From Lycorma delicatula (lineage: Eukaryota; Arthropoda; Insecta; Hemiptera; Fulgoridae), in NCBI RefSeq assembly GCF_047948215.1, contig NC_134465.1, forward strand, positions 19,054,022-19,118,021: a stretch of 64,000 nt of DNA. Reading direction: 5' to 3'. A model generated the notes under the pieces. That model was not told where the DNA came from. It was given only the letters and a program-made list of their open reading frames with translations, and did not search any database. The position numbers were made by a program, and so were the translations under genes. Positions 61,601 to 64,000 of this stretch are shown piece by piece. Every line of letters begins with the position of its first letter. Position 1 is the first letter of the stretch.

Positions 61601-62526
61601 TACGGGTAGTGCATTGTAAAAGGTTAGAAATATTTTGTAAGGGAAGGTAGAATGGACATGTTACTTCGTAACCCATTAATAATAGGCGGGAATGGTTTGG
61701 TCGTGCAAATAGACGAATATCTTTTTTCAATGTGAAAACACAGTGCGGTGATGGGGTTAACCTCACAATGGATGTTTGAGGTTATCTGTAGAGAAACTAA
61801 AGTACGTATTCTACACGGTCCCGATTAACGAAAGACAAGTTACTAAATGTTATAAAGGAAAGTATTAGACCTCGGATGGACATAATTTCTATTGTTATCG
61901 GAGTTACGAGGATATATCTAATTTACAAGGTTAGAGTTTTACAAACTGTTAATCACTCGATTAACTTTAAAGATCAAATTATCGGGACGCATAGAAACAC
62001 AGTGAAGAGTTTTGGGCAGCAGTGAAAATACAGATTCGCAAAGAGTGTGGCACATGGAGATCTACACTAGAATACAACTGATGCGAATTCATAATTGTCT
62101 TACCTTGTTTTGTCCTTTACAACAGTAAGTATAAGACTTAATTTTTAGCAATATAATAATTTAGGAAGTATCCGCTTTCGAAGTAAGACCTGATTGTCAG
62201 GGAACAGAAAATAGAAATAGTTTCGAATAACTTTAACGACTCTGGACTCAAAAAACAAACAAATAATGATTAAAATTTGTGATTATGGACCAAATTAACA
62301 AAATAACAAACGAAAAAAAATTCTAGAGAAGCGAGCTTATTTTTTTGCCTAAATTACTCACCACCAACTGACAACAGTTGGGGGATTTTGTTTTGTTTTT
62401 CATATTACATCTATACAGATGTGTTCGATTGAATCATTATTTAAATGAGAAGTTGAAGTATATTTGTTCCGTAAATACTTAAAATAAATTACGATGTCCA
62501 TAAATTCGTCCGTATCATTATTTACA
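61600..62526. other. Interval without assigned feature
   Basis: Less AT-rich near 61600-61780 and perhaps another decayed element. I see no supported motif. Confidence 0.35.
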
Positions 62527-62540
62527 GCATGGAATAACTA

Positions 62541-63003
62541 TGATGACGCGGACGCGGTTGGCAGAGGTTACCGCATGTAATATAGTGGAGATAATGCTTC
62601 ACGGTGAGCGGAACTGGTCAATAGTCAGTAAGGTAATAGGGAAAATCATCCGAAAGAAGACCCTGGAAGAAGCGGAAGATGAGTGAGGAGTGATAGCGTT
62701 AGGGCAGGGAGGACAGCCCCGTTCAGGGGGGGGGGATGGTACGGCGTCTCACCTTCAATGATTTAACAGGAACTCCTTGGAGTCCTTAGGTGGGAAAAAG
62801 AAAGACCGAAACTCGGTCTCAGGCCCCGGATTAGAGGCAGGCGCTTATTAAAAGACCTAGACCCAGCAACTAGGGGGTGTTGTAGGAACGGCATAGCCGA
62901 GTCTGGCAGGGCTTTTCAGGGGAGTAGAGGCAACTGGCACCCTCAAGGCCGTGTTTACGGGATCGTGGATCGGGTCATGAGGGGAAGGGAATTAAAAAAA
63001 AAA
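62541..63003 (+). mobile_element. R1-like LINE 3' end with 14 bp target duplication
   Basis: Flanks gcatggaataacta (62527-62540) and gcgtggaatagcta (63004-63017) differ at two positions. The insert starts with the last codons of pol (62545-62682), continues with a GC-rich UTR (ggacagccccgttcag, ctcaccttcaatgat, aaagaccgaaactcgg) and ends in an A-run (62993-63003). Confidence 0.85.
62545..62685 (+). pseudogene. C-terminus of R1-like pol ORF
   Basis: The plus strand reads RTRLAEVTACNIVEIMLHGE, then NWSIVSKVIGKIIRKKTLEE and ends AEDE then stop. The NW--VS--I--I-RKK pattern is how R1-group pol proteins finish, and is parallel to NFNVISSFITAVIKKKDEE at the end of the 1.1-1.8 kb frame. Truncated at the 5' end, so no enzymatic domain remains. 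Confidence 0.7.
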
Positions 63004-63017
63004 GCGTGGAATAGCTA

Positions 63018-63570
63018 GCCGATTGGAATGAGTTTTAACTATTACTGTTTTATATAACATTTAACTAAGTTTCAGGTATATATTTAACCATAAATCTATT
63101 ACAAGACGAGAAGAAAGATTTAAAAACAAAGTGTATCAAATTTTATATTATTTTTCATTTAAGAATATTTGAGTCGCTGACTAAATCAAATTCGGTAAAA
63201 AATATCTACTAGACATATATGGTTTCCGTAAAAAAAAATTCGAAAAATAATTACAATTTATTTTGATATATTTGTTTTTAGATTTGATAAACAGTTTTTG
63301 AGGTACCCGAAATTTTTTAGATTTTATTACTATATTTCGTAATTTTCGTAGGTAAATGAAAATGTTATGTTTCATAATTAATTGAACGTATCATAAAATC
63401 AAACTTATATTTTAGCTGTAAGAAAATAGATTTTTAAGTAAGGAGCCCACGTCCAAAATAAATTGATGAAAATACAATTTAACAAGGTATTATTGTTAAA
63501 ACGAAATTACACGTTTACATTCAATTAAATTTACTTTAATTTTTTTTAATCAATTCAAAAAACGGATATA
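63018..63570. other. AT-rich interval
   Basis: Nothing assigned. Confidence 0.3.
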
Positions 63571-63749
63571 ATAAATTAAATTCCATGGCAATTATGAAAA
63601 TATCATTCTTGAATAAAAAACCTCAACAAATATATGAGTTCTTTAAAATATTTCTTTTCGTATTTAATAAATTAAATTCCATGATAATTATGAAAATTCC
63701 ATTCTTGAATAAAAACCCTTACTATATGTTTTTTAAATATTTCTTTTGA
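63571..63749. repeat. Tandem duplication, two copies of about 85-95 bases
   Basis: ataaattaaattccatgg, caattatgaaaat, cattcttgaataaaaaccc and tttaaatatttcttttg recur at 63571 and 63667 (period 96). Confidence 0.8.
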
Positions 63750-64000
63750 AAAAATTCTACTTTTTTCAAAACTGGGATTCATATAAAAGATTATTTATCT
63801 TAAATTAAGCTTATTGGTCAAAGACCTTTTTAGTCGTAGAGTACAGTATTAAATTGTACTTTATAAATGCGCTGTTTCTCAGACGCTATAACAAATCGTA
63901 AAACCTTTATCATTTTTTTAACAATGGGACAACATTTTCCTTTGCATTCTGGGATGGCACACATCAAGCCTTTTTATAAATAGGGTATTAACGGTACAAT
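63750..64000. other. AT-rich end of window
   Basis: Nothing assigned. Confidence 0.3.

Overview
The window looks like insect (at least arthropod) nuclear DNA. It is AT-rich, with microsatellites, tRNA-derived SINEs, non-LTR retrotransposons (RTE, R1-like and Jockey-like), mariner-type and hAT-type DNA transposons, and one piece of U2 snRNA. There are no operons, bacterial-style ribosome binding sites or phage genes. The species cannot be named from this sequence. I found no intact host protein-coding gene; nearly everything recognisable is mobile DNA, much of it nested.

Layout. 0.8-2.7 kb: a hAT-type element carrying an exon-like segment, split by an R1-like LINE. 3-8 kb: tandem and inverted AT-rich repeats, an RTE 3' end with a 12 bp target duplication, and a mariner-type element with about 60 bp inverted repeats. 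8.5-17.6 kb: several unnamed interspersed repeats, two SINEs, a 0.9 kb fold-back element and a transposase remnant. 18.4-20.2 kb: an R1-like deletion derivative with a 15 bp target duplication, and a Jockey-like pseudogene broken by two SINEs. 21-30.8 kb: SINEs, RTE relics and a 1.1 kb hAT with a perfect 8 bp duplication. 32.4-33.3 kb: a TATA-bearing stretch that may be a solo LTR. 35.3-36.8 kb: a second copy of the exon-carrying hAT, a U2 snRNA pseudogene and a GC-rich block. 39-43.7 kb: SINEs and a mariner-type element into which a long RTE copy (625-codon open frame) has inserted. 45.6-52.2 kb: repeats, two mariner-type relics (one internally deleted) and a 194 bp hAT MITE. 52.5-56.4 kb: repeats, an RTE tail inside a TA microsatellite, and the best copy of the exon-carrying hAT. 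57-64 kb: R1-like 3' ends, RTE and mariner-type relics, and short duplications.

The most interesting observation is a hAT-like family (tips CAGTGGCGGCTCG, 8 bp duplication CTCATTGG at 55.25/56.43 kb) that carries what looks like exon 1 of the host Amphiphysin (BAR-domain) gene. The exon encodes the N-terminal helix motif AKSVQKHAG and ends at a canonical splice donor; a splice acceptor lies just inside the opposite end of the transposon. Three copies occur in 64 kb, so this looks like transposon-mediated gene capture (a Pack-hAT). All target duplications, junctions and translations were read by eye; nothing was aligned computationally.
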